Shown here: positions 43,419 to 56,027 of the stretch, one piece after another | Position numbering within the stretch: position 1 is the stretch's first letter | Layout of the letters: every line of letters begins with the position of its first letter | DNA from: Adiantum capillus-veneris | Lineage: Eukaryota > Streptophyta > Polypodiopsida > Polypodiales > Pteridaceae | Assembly: GCA_014529385.2 (NCBI GenBank) | Contig: CM043958.1 | Location: forward strand, 155,194,293 to 155,258,292 | Length of the DNA: 64,000 nt | Direction of reading: 5' to 3' | The notes under the pieces: model-generated | What the model was told of the DNA's origin: nothing | Databases searched by the model: none | The model's input: the letters and a program-made list of their open reading frames with translations, nothing else | Translations under genes and position numbers: made by a program

Positions 43419-45866
43419 ATGAAAGCTAGACGTGAGCGAAAACAAAAAGATGTAGAAGCTAAGCTAACGATAGCTCGAGAGCAACTTAAACAGCAAAGAG
43501 AGTCCGACTCTCTAAAATCAACGGGAGGACCAAAGAGTGCAAGCTCAGGAGGGTCGGTATTGGTAGATAAGATCAATGAACCCTTAGATGCAATCTTGCA
43601 AGCATATGAAGCAAGATTGAAGAACAGACAGACCCTAGAGCAAAGGTGGATCACATATCCATATCCAGAGATAGAAAAACAGAGACTAGAGATGTGCAAA
43701 CAGCTGATTGAAACTGCACAAGCTTTACTGGAGCCTCCACTTATGGAAGCAGGAGATAGAGTAATCAAACCACCAAACAATGAAACACCTCACAAAACCG
43801 AACAAAGGATACCCGACAAGATAGAAAACATTAAATCCTTGCCGGATTTAGAGGATGCAAAAGACGTACCTAATAGCATTGATGAATCACTGAAAGATTT
43901 TCCACCATATTCCCCTATTGTGGAAGAAAATTGGCCTGAAGAGCTATGGGAAACGGTGCGAAAAGCTCAAGAAAAATATGAGACAAAAACAGTCGAGTCA
44001 GCGCCTTTCTCGAAGCTGAACTTGAATAAAACTCCATGGGATCTAGACGTTAAATAATTTCAGGGGGATAATGGTTCATTTGCATCCGAAGATAGCAGAG
44101 CACAATCTCTCAGAACTTTGCCATCATACATGGGGGACTATGAGGCAAGATCAGAAATTCGAAGAGTACCTTCTCAGAGAATAGGCGGTTCAAATCAATT
44201 GGACACTAAAATCCTGACAGACTTGTTGACCACTCCGGTCAAGTGTACAATCACATTGGCAGAATTGTTAAAAATTAGGCCAAGCATGTGGACGGAAGTG
44301 GGCAAATGTCTTGAAAAATTTGGCATAAGGACGCCTCTTAAGTTCTTCGAAACTGAGCTTGATGACACAGAACCGAAGAAAGTCAACACTAGACTAGTGC
44401 CACTCAACAAGGTAGGAGAGTATTGTGAGGGTGAAGACAGCAACACAACCCTACCAGTTGAGTATAATGGCATAGAGACTAAGGCAATACTTGATAGTGG
44501 AGTTGGCATTGCCATTGCGACCAAATTGCTATGGGAAAAATGGGGAAAACCAGCAATACGAACAACTAGAATGAAATTGCAACTGGCGGATGGGCACATA
44601 GAAAGGCCTATAGGATTGCTTGAGGCAATTGTGGTATCTTCTTGTGGCATAGAATACGAACATACCTTTGCCATAGTGGATTTCGGCAAGAAGAACAACT
44701 ATGAAATTATCCTTGGTAGGCCGTTCATGAGGCAACTCAAAATGGTAAAGGACTGGGGGTATGATTATTTGTATCTAAGACATGATGAAACTACTACACG
44801 CGTAAACATGAAAAATCATAGCTACCATGATGTCACGAGAACCCCTGTGGAAGAATTTGACTCAGCCACCATTAGTGGATCAGAAGTCCCAGCATGGCTT
44901 TGTAAGAAAAAAGAGATATGGATGTGTGTGGCATCTCAATGTAGTGAATTTGACCACGATGAAAGGACACTAGAGAGGGTCTTGGAAGACTATGCCTATA
45001 TACGAGAACCTTTTCCTGAAGAGAAGCTCGAACCCCTAGAATGGTCTCAAATTTTGGCTACATTAGATGTATGCATCAATGAAGTCACGCCCACCAAATT
45101 TTGTGATGAGAATGGCTACGATATCATACCATACTACATGTTGAGCAAAATTGTGGAGGAGGACGAGGACGAGGTAGATACTAAGAATACGGGGATCCAT
45201 AAAACGGAAACGAAACTTGAGATTAAGATAGTGGGCTATGAGGACATCCCCACTAAAGAAATCAAGCAGGAAGGAGAAGAATTTTATGATTCTTCTGATC
45301 AAAGTGAAAACGAGGATAACGCGGATGACGAGAAGTCGGAAAATACAGAGGGAGACGACAATCAAGATCAAGACAATGACGTCTTCTACAATTTCCCAAA
45401 CCAAAGTGAAAAACGACAAAAAAGATACAAGAGTAAACGACACCACATCAGTACACCAACCAGGTTGAGATCCATGCCGGAGTTTGAGGGTAAGACACAT
45501 TTCCTTATGAACATTCATGCAGTTGATTGTGCTAAGGGTAAAGTATCAGGAAGATTTCTTAAGGTGGCTGAAGACTTAGGATTTAAGTCCAGATTATTGA
45601 AACCTAAAAAAACCAGCAAACCAAAAAAAGGAAAACTGAATGTCTGTGGTAGTCCAATTATGACGAAAATTGAACGGAAAACGAGATACAATGAGTTGAA
45701 ACAAAAGATAAAAAATGTATGGACAACTGAAATGGAAAGTAGCGATGGAACGAACGCTAGTGATGGGAGTAAAAAGATAGATGTACCTCCTCACTATTGT
45801 AAGTACACCATTCAGGAAAGAAGATTGGTGGTTCAGCAGCCAATGAGGGAGCCTAAATCAAACTAG
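43419..45866 (+). pseudogene. Gypsy Gag-Pol linker and aspartic protease region
   Basis: Same frame as the gag region. 43419-44057 is a charged, helical-looking linker. A TAA at 44055-44057 interrupts, and from 44118 the frame runs 582 residues. The retropepsin-like part (about 44440-44780) has AILDSGVGIAIATKLLWEKW, VSSCGIEYEHTFAIVDF and YEIILGRPFMRQL: the DSG triad and the C-terminal ILGRPF motif of gypsy proteases. A long acidic region follows (near 45150-45400, repeated Asp/Glu), then a basic Lys-rich segment. TAG at 45864-45866. The linker between protease and RT is unusually long for the family. Confidence 0.8.
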
Positions 45867-48755
45867 TCCTACGATGGGCCAGAGAACGCCAAGAAAATAG
45901 ACTTAGCAGAGCCAGGAGAAAATCCTCGACCTGCTTACATTGCCACAGATCTAGGTCGAGAAGAAGAGGACTTACTGATCAAAACACTTAAGGAATTTCG
46001 AGATGTATTTGCATGGTCGTACAAAGATTTGAAGGGAGTGGATCCTAACATTTGTGAACATTCAATCCCTTTGAAGTCTGATGCAAAGCCAAGCAAACAA
46101 CGTCCATACACGTATAATGAGACATTCGCCAAAAGGATAAAAGAGGAGATAGACAAACTTATGGAGGCTGAATTTATTTATGAGATAGAACACATGGACT
46201 GGGTGTCCCCGATAGTGGTGGTACCTAAGAAAAACGGAAAATTACGAGTGTGTGTAAATCTCAAGAAGGTAAATGCAGCAACAATAAGAGACAACTACCC
46301 TCTTCCTATCACTGAACACGTCCTGGAATGAGTGGCGGGCAAGCAAGCCTATAGCTTTATGGACGGATTCTCTGGTTATAACCAATTGGGGGTCAAACTA
46401 GAAGATCAATACAAAACAGCATTTGCAACAGAATGGGGCATATATGCGTTTAGGGTAATGCCATTTGGCTTGACCAATGCTCCAGCCACATTTCAGAGAT
46501 TAATGACACACGCTTTTAAAGAATACTTACGAAAATTCTTGGATATTTACATGGACGACTTGTGTGTCTATTCTCTATTGAGAGAAGACCATATAGATCA
46601 TCTGAGAAAAGTACTCGAAAAATGCAGAACGTATAGGATTTGCCTCAACCCAAAAAAATGTGTATTCATGGTACGACAAGGTAAAATCTTAGGCCACATA
46701 GTGCCGGCTAATGGAATTACCACTGATGAAGACAAGGTGAAGGTGATCATAGAATTGCCAAGACCAAACACTGTACGAGAGGTACAATCATTTATGGGAC
46801 ATTGTGGATACTACCGACGTTTTATTTACATGTACGCTGTAATAGCAAAACCCTTGTATAGTCTAATCACGCTCTTCATTTGGACAAATGAATGTGAGGA
46901 GTCATTCGAGAAACTAAAAGATGCATTGGTATCTGCACCAATTCTAAAAGCACCAGATTGGTCAAAGATCTTCCATGTACATGTAGATGCTTCGGCATTT
47001 GCAATGGGCTATATATTGGCACAACCAGATGAGGAAAAGAAGGATTTTCCAATCAGTTATGCTAGTAGACAACTCAACAGTGCAGAAAAGAATTATACTA
47101 CCACTGAAAGAGAAGGATTGGGTATGATATATGCTGTAAAGAAATTTCGGCATCACTTACTCGCGAACAAATTTACATTCTTTGTGGATCATCAGGCACT
47201 CTTGTACTTAGTAAACAAACCTTGCAACACGGGACGAATTGTAAGATGGTTCATTGTGTTGCTGGAGTTTGATTTTACGGTAGTGGTTAAGAAAGGAAAA
47301 TCTCATCAAAGAGCAGACCACCTTTCTCGATTACTACATGGTGAAAAAGCTACTGGGGTAGATGATGATCTCCCAGACGCATACCTGTTTAATATAGAGA
47401 TGGTACCGAAATGGTCAGAGCAAATTATTCCATTGCTGGCATATGGAATGAATCTTGACGACAAACACACGGTGGAAGACATTAGACAAGCACGAAATTA
47501 CACAATGCTTGCGGGAAGAATGTACCATCATGGAAACGATGGGATTTTAAGGTTGTGTATAGGCCCAGAGGAGTACGAAGCGTATCTAGAGGAGACCCAC
47601 ACACAAACAGGGGGATTCCATAGAGGAAATCAAATGATGTATGCACAATTAAGAAGACTTGGAGTGTATTGGCCAGGAATGGCAGGTGATGTAGCAAATT
47701 ACATCAAGAAATGCGACTTTTGCACATCCAATACCAATGTGGATTATGCCACATTATACCAAGTGACAGTAGCACCCTCATGGAGTCATGCTATTGTGGA
47801 TTATTTGACTAATAAGGAGCTGCCAGGAGATTGGTCTAAAGCCAGACAAAAGGCTTTACAAATCGAAGCGAATAGGTATACCCTCATTAGTGACCAATTG
47901 TACAAAAGAGGAATTGATGACTAGCTGAGGTTAGCTCCTCATGAAAATGACTACTTTCCATTATTGGAACAAGCTTATGCAGGCATAGCAGGTGGTCATT
48001 TTTCAGCAAAGAGAACTGTAAAAATCATTATGGTTGCAGGTATATGGTGACCGACCATGATTCAAGATGCAGCAGAATTCGTGAAAAGGTGTGATGAATG
48101 TCAACGAACTAAGGTACCAGTTAAAAGAGACGAAATGCCTTTAAGACCAATGATGAGTGCTCGAGCATTCACTAAATGGAGATTGGACTTCGTTGGTCCT
48201 ATCACTCCACCAGCGTATCGTTCAAAAGCACAATATATCATAGTGGCCACGGACTACATGACCAAATGGGTGGAAGCAAAAGCCACAACGAAAGCAGACG
48301 CTAGAACCACAACACAATTCTTATATGAATATGTGTTTACACGTTATGGCCTTCCAATCGAGCTGGTGAGTGATAGAGGGACACACTTTGTAAATGAAGT
48401 TATCCAACATTTCTTAAATGAGTTTATGGTAATTCATCGCAAATCTGCACCCTATCATCCACAAGCCAATGGCCAAGCGGAAGCGACCAACAAAATATTG
48501 TGCACGGTTCTTACGAAACTAGTTAGTGAAACAAGAACAGATTGGGATCAAATGCTCTATTCGGCATTGTGGGCTTATCGAGTTGCATATAAAACAACAC
48601 TTAATGCTACACCATTTAATATGGTATATGGGTTAAATGCAATATTGCCTATTGACTTTTTGATCCCCACACTAAGGGTAGCCAAACAATTGGACTGGAC
48701 AGGGCATGAACTTTCAAAACGATTAGAGGACCTTGAAAAATTAGATGAGTTATGA
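45867..48755 (+). pseudogene. Gypsy RT-RNase H-integrase with duplicated zinc module
   Basis: Same frame. RT has SPIVVVPKKNGKLRVCVNLK, MPFGLTNAPATFQ and the catalytic IYMDDLCVYS. RNase H has HVDASAFAMGYILAQ and NYTTTEREGLGMIYAVKKF, ending near 47330 (HQRADHLSRLL). Two successive H2C2-type modules follow: His 47598, His about 47619, Cys 47712 and 47721; then Tyr 47976 (a His position), His 47997, Cys 48090 and 48099. The integrase core has RLDFVGPI, ELVSDRGTHF and HPQANGQAEATNK. In-frame stops: TGA 46329-46331, TAG 47922-47924, TGA near 48048. No chromodomain after the core; the frame ends at 48755. Confidence 0.9.
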
Positions 48756-48799
48756 CTCAATGTTGTAGCGGCCATCTATGCAAAAAAAGGACAACAGAA

Positions 48800-48886
48800 A
48801 GAGTTTAAGTAAAATAAATACCTAAATGTCAAAATAAATAATGGGATTACTTTAGGTAGTTCACCTGAGATGCCAAAACTCTAACA
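48800..48886 (-). repeat. Partial copia-like LTR start (copy 1)
   Basis: On the minus strand it begins TGTTAGAGTTTTGGCATCTC at 48886, a start typical of copia LTRs. It is about 80% similar by eye to 50731-50801. It adjoins the truncated gypsy end. Confidence 0.55.
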
Positions 48887-48890
48887 CCCT

Positions 48891-51800
48891 CTCTACAGCT
48901 CATAGTGGACATAAATAGTGAGACCAAGTTGATGAAGAAGCTACCATGGACACCCCAACAACTCCAAACTATTGGACACACCTTGGATTTGCTACCCTCA
49001 ACTTTGTTCCTTAGAAGAGTGCCACCTTGAGCATCAGTTGCCTGATAGAAAATTGAACTGTAAACCACACTACATCCAAGAATCCCCATTCATGTATTGT
49101 GAACACATCAAGTCCAAAATAATCCTAGATAATGAACTTTGAAACACATCCAGTCCACAATCCAACCAACAACAATGGATTGGTGCACTCATACATAGTG
49201 TTATAGATACGTCTGATTGGTTCCCTGCCAGATGCATGTGCCTTAAACTCTAACCCACGAGTTCAAACACCGATAACTTGAACTTCAACACAAGGGTCCA
49301 AATTAATTATACAGAGCCCTTCTTGCCCCTCTCTACCACTCACAAGCCTCTCTCTGGTTGAAGCTAGTGGCGGCAACGACCCCATGACTAGAAATCTAAT
49401 GTCGTGGTCACTGTGGTCGCCACCACGTGGGCCATGCGGATCTCCTTTGTCTAATCTTTATTACCATAATCTTTGTCCACCTTGCATTTGTCTTTGTCTA
49501 TCTGTGAGTTTGTGCTTTTGCCTTTGGCTTCAAACTCCCGAGCCAAACAAAGCACCAAGTCACACTTATAACAATCGTTCTTGAACTTCGTGGGTACCAG
49601 GGCAACAAACTAAGTACTGGTACTGCCATCCTTGGTTTTGCCTTTGTCCTCTAGTGAACTCGTCCATTTGCTTTTGGCTTCACAATCTCAAGCCAAACAA
49701 TTTGCCGATTGCCTTGAGAACTTTTGTCAAGCATAGGCCACTAACTGGATGGTTGATTTGCTATCCATAGCCATTTGTTGATTTTGGTCAATGTTCTTGG
49801 CCCTCGAGCAAGGGAGGGGGCTTTGTTGAAGTTGCAAGATCTAGACATTTGTGCTCCTCGCACTCAAGGGCTACAAAAATTCCAAGCTTTTTACCAAACT
49901 TTGAAATCCTCTCCTCCCAAGCCGATACAATACATCACCTTCCACAACCGGTCCAAGTTTTCATACCCTTGACAAGCCGCCACTATGCCTCCCAAAGCCA
50001 ATCAAGTGGTAAACTTCTCCAATACCCCTCTTGGGCCCAAACTCCAAGGGTATGAAGCCTACACTTCTAAAATGTTGCAACAAGCCACAAGGGTACCCAC
50101 GAGGAGGAAAGGGGGAAGCAAGGGGAAATTGTTGTCAGCAATGGCAAGCAAAAACATAGCAATGATTTAGATCGCTACTTGCAGAGAAGGGTGGGGAAAT
50201 CGTCACCAAGGGAGAGGCGTTGCTTGGTGCATTTTAGGACACCGAAGAGGAGAGGGGGAAGACCTTGCCTTGCTCCTTCTCGACGTTCTAAAACATAGTT
50301 ATCACTTAGCTGTCTTACCAAGGGACCTCTACCCACCGCTTCTCAAAATGCTTTTTTTTGGTTGGATGAGCCCTACCGATAGCATTTTAAGACGCTAGCT
50401 ACTTACACGGTCTCGATGGCACGCAAGGGGAGGGCACGATGGGCACCGACAAAGGGACTAACGTAGCGTTGAGATGCCACCGAGAAAATGTGGATAGACA
50501 CCACCGGTTCTCTTCTTCAAGCCGCCCTTGCTCGACCAAAATCATGGAGCACTAAGATCTATACCATGTCAAAGTCAACAATGCAAAAGTGTAGAGACCA
50601 AGGGGAGAAAGCACGAGAGAGAGAGAGAGAGAGAGAGAGAGGTCTCCTGGACCTATTAACCTTGGCAATGAATAATTGATACAATGTGCAATGGGGGCAA
50701 AGGTTCTGCCCTACCCAAACTTAAACAAATAAGTAAAATAATACCTAAAAGCCAAAATAATGGGATCACTTTGGGCAATTCACTTGAGATGCCAAAACTC
50801 TTAACATGATATGCTTGGGACCCAAACAAGAACCTTGTCACGATCATACGTGGGATACTCAATCTAGAACAAAAGTGAACACACTATACTTTCATATATG
50901 CAACGAGTGTAACAATGACAAGAGGCTACAACAAAAAGTTTACAAATAGCCCTGACATATCCTTTGCACACAAGGGACAAGGAGAAGTCACCCCATGAAC
51001 TGTTGCAAGGGTCTTTGCAATATGGTATCTATTTCATCCTAGAAAGAAGGGGGTAGGCCTCGCCGGATAATTCACAATGGTAACTTGGATCCTCCTCTAT
51101 GAGAGTCGGTAGAGCGATCTCCTTCAAAGTCTAGGCCATCTTCAGCACTATATCTGAGTGGCTCTACCCACTTATGTGGGATCTCTGACTAATTCCTGCA
51201 TGTTTACCTGAGGTGTGAAAAAAAGTGACATCCACCTCTGAAGATGCTCTTAGTTCACAAGTACGCTATCTATCTCTCAGAAGTGTATCTCTAGCACTTA
51301 TAAACCAAGAGAGAGGGATAATCCATGTGCAAGCAGCATGCACACAACCCATAAGCACCTAAGACTGCAGGCCTAACAAGCAGGGCTACTTCCTTATGTA
51401 ATCTGTCCATCTGTGTACAAAACATGCACCAACAAGTTAAAGCCAGTTCACCAGGAGAGGATCCGAAATCAGCCCCCAATGACTAAACCGTCATCCAGAC
51501 TAGAACTGGGTTAAGAAAAAATACATCCTCGGATAAACCCCATGTAGATAGTGCCAGTTCTTTGTATAAAGAAAAGCTCAATGTCTATATAATACAATTA
51601 CACAAAAAGAAAAAAACCGCTTTTCTTGTTCTCAACAAACTTGGTGAAAATTCTCAGAAGTTGACATTTTATGCTTGTCATGCCTTTTCATACTCGTCAA
51701 TTAGTAGTCAATCAGGTCTTGCCATGAACCCTGAATAAGTGCCATATGCTACCTATTCATAGTCAACAAGATCTTGCCATGAACCCAGAGTATGCCGTAT

Positions 51801-52222
51801 GCTTCCATCAGGTGCTCTTGTTAAGTTCACCAAGCAGACAAAAACTGAGCCCACAGTCAAGAATTCATGCAGCATATCCACTACAAATCGACATACACAT
51901 CCATCTCAATAATGCCCTCAATTCCTGACTTTACATACCCAAAAGAGTGTAGAACTCTTGCAGTCAAGCATGCATGGTCTCCCCCATCGCTGCTGGAAAA
52001 TGCCTGATTAAGTTAATGATGGACACTATTAATTTCAGCCAGGCAATAGTTTAGATTGCCCAATTAGCTGGCTTCCCTTGCCCGTAACAACTTCAAGCAT
52101 GTGCTGATGGGAAAAGAATCCTCCTATATATTTTCCTTTTAAAAACCCCCATTCATTTTTTAAAAGACCACCCTCGGCGTAAACCCTGTGTTGATCACTT
52201 GAAAAGCAGCTAACCATGAAGC
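48891..52222. other. Spacer, no gene recognised
   Basis: About 3.3 kb. It contains a copia-like LTR start (50731-50801), a (GA)n run at about 50615-50641, and short frames without recognisable content (for example 49985-50170). A region around 51660-51790 repeats the phrase TCTTGCCATGAACCC twice. The right-most part should include the 3' UTR of the PPDK regulatory protein gene. Confidence 0.5.
50731..50801 (-). repeat. Partial copia-like LTR start (copy 2)
   Basis: On the minus strand it begins TGTTAAGAGTTTTGGCATCT at 50801 and matches 48800-48886. Continuing on the minus strand, a (CT)n run follows at about 50641-50615, as seen in 5' regions of LTRs. No PBS or coding region was found to accompany it. 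Confidence 0.5.
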
Positions 52223-54223
52223 CTAATATCGCCAAGAAATGCGGGGCATGACATATTTCCTCTCCCTGTCATGGTAGATGCGCAAAATAACAGCAGCTGT
52301 CTCCTCAATAGCCTTCCCTGTAACCTCTGTACAAGATATGCACATCAGCAAAACAAACCAACACCCTTAAACTTCACACAGAGCATATTATTCTCTCACC
52401 ATCTTCTTTCCAGTTAGAAACATGTACTCACCAATAACAGGCCACTTGGGGTTTTCAATAAAAAGCTTTCTGCTGAATTCCAGCTCCTTTTTTATATGCT
52501 CCATTTCACTATAGGAGGAAGAAGTCGAGACTCCAAGCGTCTTGGACCTTGCAGTTCGTATGGAATGCAAGAAATTTGGATTGATAGTCAGGGCATAAAT
52601 TTTGCTTTGGTCAATCTGAAACAACTCACTGGGAGGATCTATGCCAAGTACTAGCGGCACATTGGCAACTTTATATCCCTTTTGGGCGATGTATGTTGAT
52701 AAAGGGGTCTTGCTTGTGCGCGAAACTCCTACCAACACCAAATCTGCTTTGTGCAAGTTTTGAGGAAGAGCCCCATCATCTTGCTTGATTGTGAATTCAA
52801 CTGCTTCAATCCTCTTGAAATACTGCTTAGACAAGGTGGATTTTCGCCCAGGAGCTCCACGTGGTAGTCCCAGAGGAGTCACCCCCAAGTAAGTGCTCAA
52901 CAGGTCTGTTATAGGGCCAAATATGTCAAGATGAGGTATACCGTGAAATTCGCAGGCTTTTTTGGCAGCTGCTGCCAGAACGGGGTCAGCAATAGTGTAG
53001 ACAAAAACTGCTTGTTCTTTTCCTGCATCCCTGATTATCTCCATCAAGCGCTCAACATCATTGATCTGTGAAGGCATTTAGTGGATTGTTAGCCTTACCT
53101 GATAAGTTTACATTATTTCAGAATCATACGGCATACATCCTAAGTCCCATATTTAAGCTTTTATATTTCTCAGATGCTTACAATTGAAAAGCTTGACGGG
53201 AGCTTTTCTTAGAGCGGGCTACACAGTGCACACAACCACAGTGCGTCCATGGGCACAGTTGATAATATTACAATTCAATACCTCAGCATTTTGATTTTCA
53301 TTCCGGACATCACATTCACTCTTTCCTTACCATGCCACAATGTGCAGATACTTATAGGCATAGTTGATAACATTACAATTCAATACCTCAGCATGCTTCC
53401 AGCATGCAAGGATAGCTGATAACTGGAAAATTAAAAGAGAGTCAGGCTCACAGACCACATTCACAAGCTATACCTTCCTCAAACCTTACCCAGAATCGTA
53501 ATATGAACTACATACATCACACTCATGCACCGCTCCAAGCTGCGGCAATCGTACAGCAGACTTACACCTTCCTTCAGGGGACTTTAGAACACCTGCTTGT
53601 TCCCCTTCAAACTCCTGCTCTCTAAAACCAAAAGAAAAGGTTAGGGATAGTACCTCGGAGAAGAGATGTGTGCTAACAGGGCATCCATGGTCCACAAGGC
53701 AATGCTCAAACTGGCCCAATGCTGCATGCACAGAGTGCTCTGCCGTCCATCCTGTACCATCTGAGACCATGTAGACACTGTTTTCACGCCCGAGGAATGC
53801 AGGTGCAATATCCTCATAATCAACTGCAGCAAACTGCTTTTTGATGGGCAAAGTTTCCTGAGATTGAGAGGGAAGCTCCACTGTGGAAGGTCGTGATCCT
53901 GCTTCCAAAGGGGGCCCAGAGGGTCTCCCAGAACGAAGCTTGCGGGTGCGTGCCCAGCGTGTGAGTTGAGAACTACCCTTAGACCTCCAAGTCTTGGCAG
54001 TGTTAGTAGAAGAGCAAGGCTCCTCTGCGAGCTGCACCTGAGATGAAGATAAAGAGGTCTCTGTTACACTCGATGTTGATAATGTAGGTGCCTGTGACGA
54101 GATCAAAGCGCCCGACGACGGGAGGGACAAGATGTGGCTTCTGCCCGATTCAGGAAGCTCAAATGGAGATCGCCTGCAAGCATGAAGGTGGAAGGAGGAA
54201 GAAGAGTGTGGGAAGCTCGCCAT
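52223..54223 (-). CDS. RP1: Pyruvate,phosphate dikinase regulatory protein (PDRP), 3 exons
   Basis: Bifunctional chloroplast enzyme of the DUF299/PSRP family: ADP-dependent phosphorylation (inactivating) and Pi-dependent dephosphorylation (activating) of the active-site threonine of PPDK. Exons on the minus strand: 54223-53654, 53065-52432 and 52326-52223, with GT-AG introns of 588 and 105 bp, giving about 435 residues. An in-frame ATG at 54286 would add 21 residues; I prefer 54223 because [10 protein letters not shown] starts a Ser/Arg-rich, acid-poor chloroplast transit peptide and has the better ATGGCG context. The catalytic region begins [20 protein letters not shown]. Further motifs are [13 protein letters not shown], the nucleotide-binding [32 protein letters not shown] and LTINPNFL. 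The C-terminal exon has [14 protein letters not shown]. Both halves of the fold are present and uninterrupted. Confidence 0.93.
53066..53653 (-). other. Intron 1 of the PPDK regulatory protein gene
   Basis: Donor GTACTATC after CTCTTCTCCGAG; acceptor CCTTCACAG before ATCAATGATG. It contains a direct duplication of about 40 bp (TTACAATTCAATACCTCAGC at about 53269 and 53367). Confidence 0.85.
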
Positions 54224-54298
54224 TTGCAGCTTCACCTCCCTCCTCTCCGCCACAGAGAGCAGAAGGCCTTTGAAACGTAGAGGCAAATAAGGCCTGTG

Positions 54299-55390
54299 TC
54301 ACTCGCGGGCGGCGCAAATAAGGCCTGTGTCACAAATAAGGCCTGCAGGAAATTGATGAATCACAGCCATCGAGATGCTATGCGCATTGCGTGGGTCCCG
54401 GGGGGGGGGGGGGGGGTTTCGTCTAGAAGTGACATGGGGTGTCACTCGAAGGGGCAAATTAACAGCCGGGCGCGCAATCTGAACTGTCAGATCGACGCAG
54501 ACCGGGGGGGAGGGGGGTATTATATGATTGCGCAAAGGCGCAACGCTTTCATCAGCGCCGGCAGTGCAGGTGGATAGAGCTCCGGGTTGTGGAGGGGGAG
54601 GTTGTGGGTTCAAAGGGTCGACACGACACCAGTGACGCTTAATTTTTTATTTACATTGGGGGATGATCAACGATTGAACCATCTCCAGATGTTGATCCCT
54701 CGAGTCCACCCTGTGACGCTTATAGACGAGGGGGGGGGGGGGAGGCGTGTCCAATTGTGAGGGGTTGCTGCCCATGACATGGCACGCTGTCGTGCTGTGA
54801 CACGTACATAGTGGGAACGCATGCTACAAGATCTATCTAGTATTTTTTTAGATACATAATTATATTTCCTATAGTGTACATATGCATATTTAAGTATAAT
54901 AATAAGCTTTTTATCTCATCCTATTATTTTTCTCAAGAGTAACATATCTTTATTTTACCATCAGAAAATACTATAGGAAAAGCATCAATAGCTCCGCCTC
55001 TTTAACTTGGGGCAAAAAACATTGATTCTTTATTTCTACTATTTCATTATCATCTCACACCCTAGCTAGATCCTATATCTAGGGTAAACTCCAATATATA
55101 TATATTCTATGTATTTTTTATACTTTTCTTATATTTCTTTTTAAATAGCTACTAGGAGAGAATCAAATCCTAGTGGGACACTAGGTGGCATGATTTCAAA
55201 GATACACTTATTTTAATGCAGTATTGCAAGCATGATTACAAAACTTTGTCAAGGAGCAATGTCATGCTTTCATATGGCATGAGGTGTCCTTTGGAATTAA
55301 ATGAAAGTTTAAGCTAAGGAGACCACATGAAAACTTTTGCTGCCATAAATGGACCCTATTTTGATGAATTTTTTACACAAGGTTCCAATC
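54299..55390. other. Upstream spacer of RP1 with G-tracts
   Basis: Contains a 20-bp direct repeat (GCAAATAAGGCCTGTGTCAC at about 54316 and its partial copy at 54286), the G-tracts listed separately, a possible tRNA-derived motif at about 54570-54630, and AT-rich DNA from 54840. No gene is recognised. Confidence 0.5.
54400..54742. repeat. Cluster of poly-G tracts
   Basis: Runs of G on the plus strand at 54400-54416 (17 G), 54504-54517 (G7 A G6) and 54731-54742 (12 G). They lie upstream of the RP1 start codon, with the C-rich strand being the gene's coding strand. Confidence 0.85.
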
Positions 55391-55952
55391 CGAATTGGAA
55401 AACGATTTTAAGATGAAAATCGTAGCTAATGAGCTGAAGTTTTTGCCCATATTTTTACTTTTTTATTTGGAGCCACGGTTGAGGAAATATGATCAAAATA
55501 CTGGACCCCAGTCTGCCCACATCATGCAGGGGCAGCTCATTTCCAACTTTTCCAATTCCTGTTCACACTGGCTCCTCTCTTCTTGTGTAAACCCTTGGGG
55601 GTTCCCTTCACCTATAAAAGGGGACCTCTTCTTCCTTGGAAGGAACTCAAGCATTCAAGCCATTGATGAGAGGAATTCTTGAGGGAGTGAGTAGTAATGC
55701 CTAATTGCACTTAGCCTCATTAACATAAGCCCAAGCCTACACTTTCTCCTAGAGGAAGACTAGCCATTCTTGTACGCTATCCTTGGAAGATCAACTCTAA
55801 TCAAAGAAGATCTTGCACTTGGCGTATCAGTCAAAGTGGAGTTCTCCTCTCTTCTTCTCTCTCCATCAATAATGGTGCCAAAGGGTTTGTCAAGTAAGAT
55901 GTGTTCTACATTGATGTTTTCTTGATTTGTTGTTGTTTTCTTTTTCATCTCT

Positions 55953-55958
<6 letters not shown>
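55391..55958. other. Spacer with a TATA-like promoter motif
   Basis: CCTATAAAAGGGG at about 55611-55623 is a strong TATA-box match and is followed by a transcript-leader-like pyrimidine-rich stretch, as in a plus-oriented LTR. No second copy of an LTR, PBS or polyprotein was found, so it is left unassigned. Confidence 0.3.

Positions 55959-56021
<63 letters not shown>
55959..56021. repeat. (TA)n microsatellite
   Basis: About 31 uninterrupted AT/TA units. Confidence 0.95.

Positions 56022-56027
<6 letters not shown>

Larger units (their letters stand above)
38005..48790 (+). mobile_element. Large Ty3/gypsy element with tRNA-Asp-type PBS, 3' end truncated
   Basis: Plus orientation. Candidate 5' LTR 38005-38914, PBS at 38916-38933, a ~1.65-kb leader with periodic palindromes, then a gag-pol polyprotein from about 40583 to 48755. 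There is no second LTR: past the integrase stop (48755) the sequence passes into a different repeat by about 48800. No chromodomain. PBS and RT/IN style suggest the non-chromovirus (Tat/Athila) branch, by inference. Several in-frame stops and one frameshift disable it. Confidence 0.88.

Noticed and set aside
53641-53832. Small separate frame inside the RP1 first exon
   Set aside because: Shadow of the PDRP coding frame.
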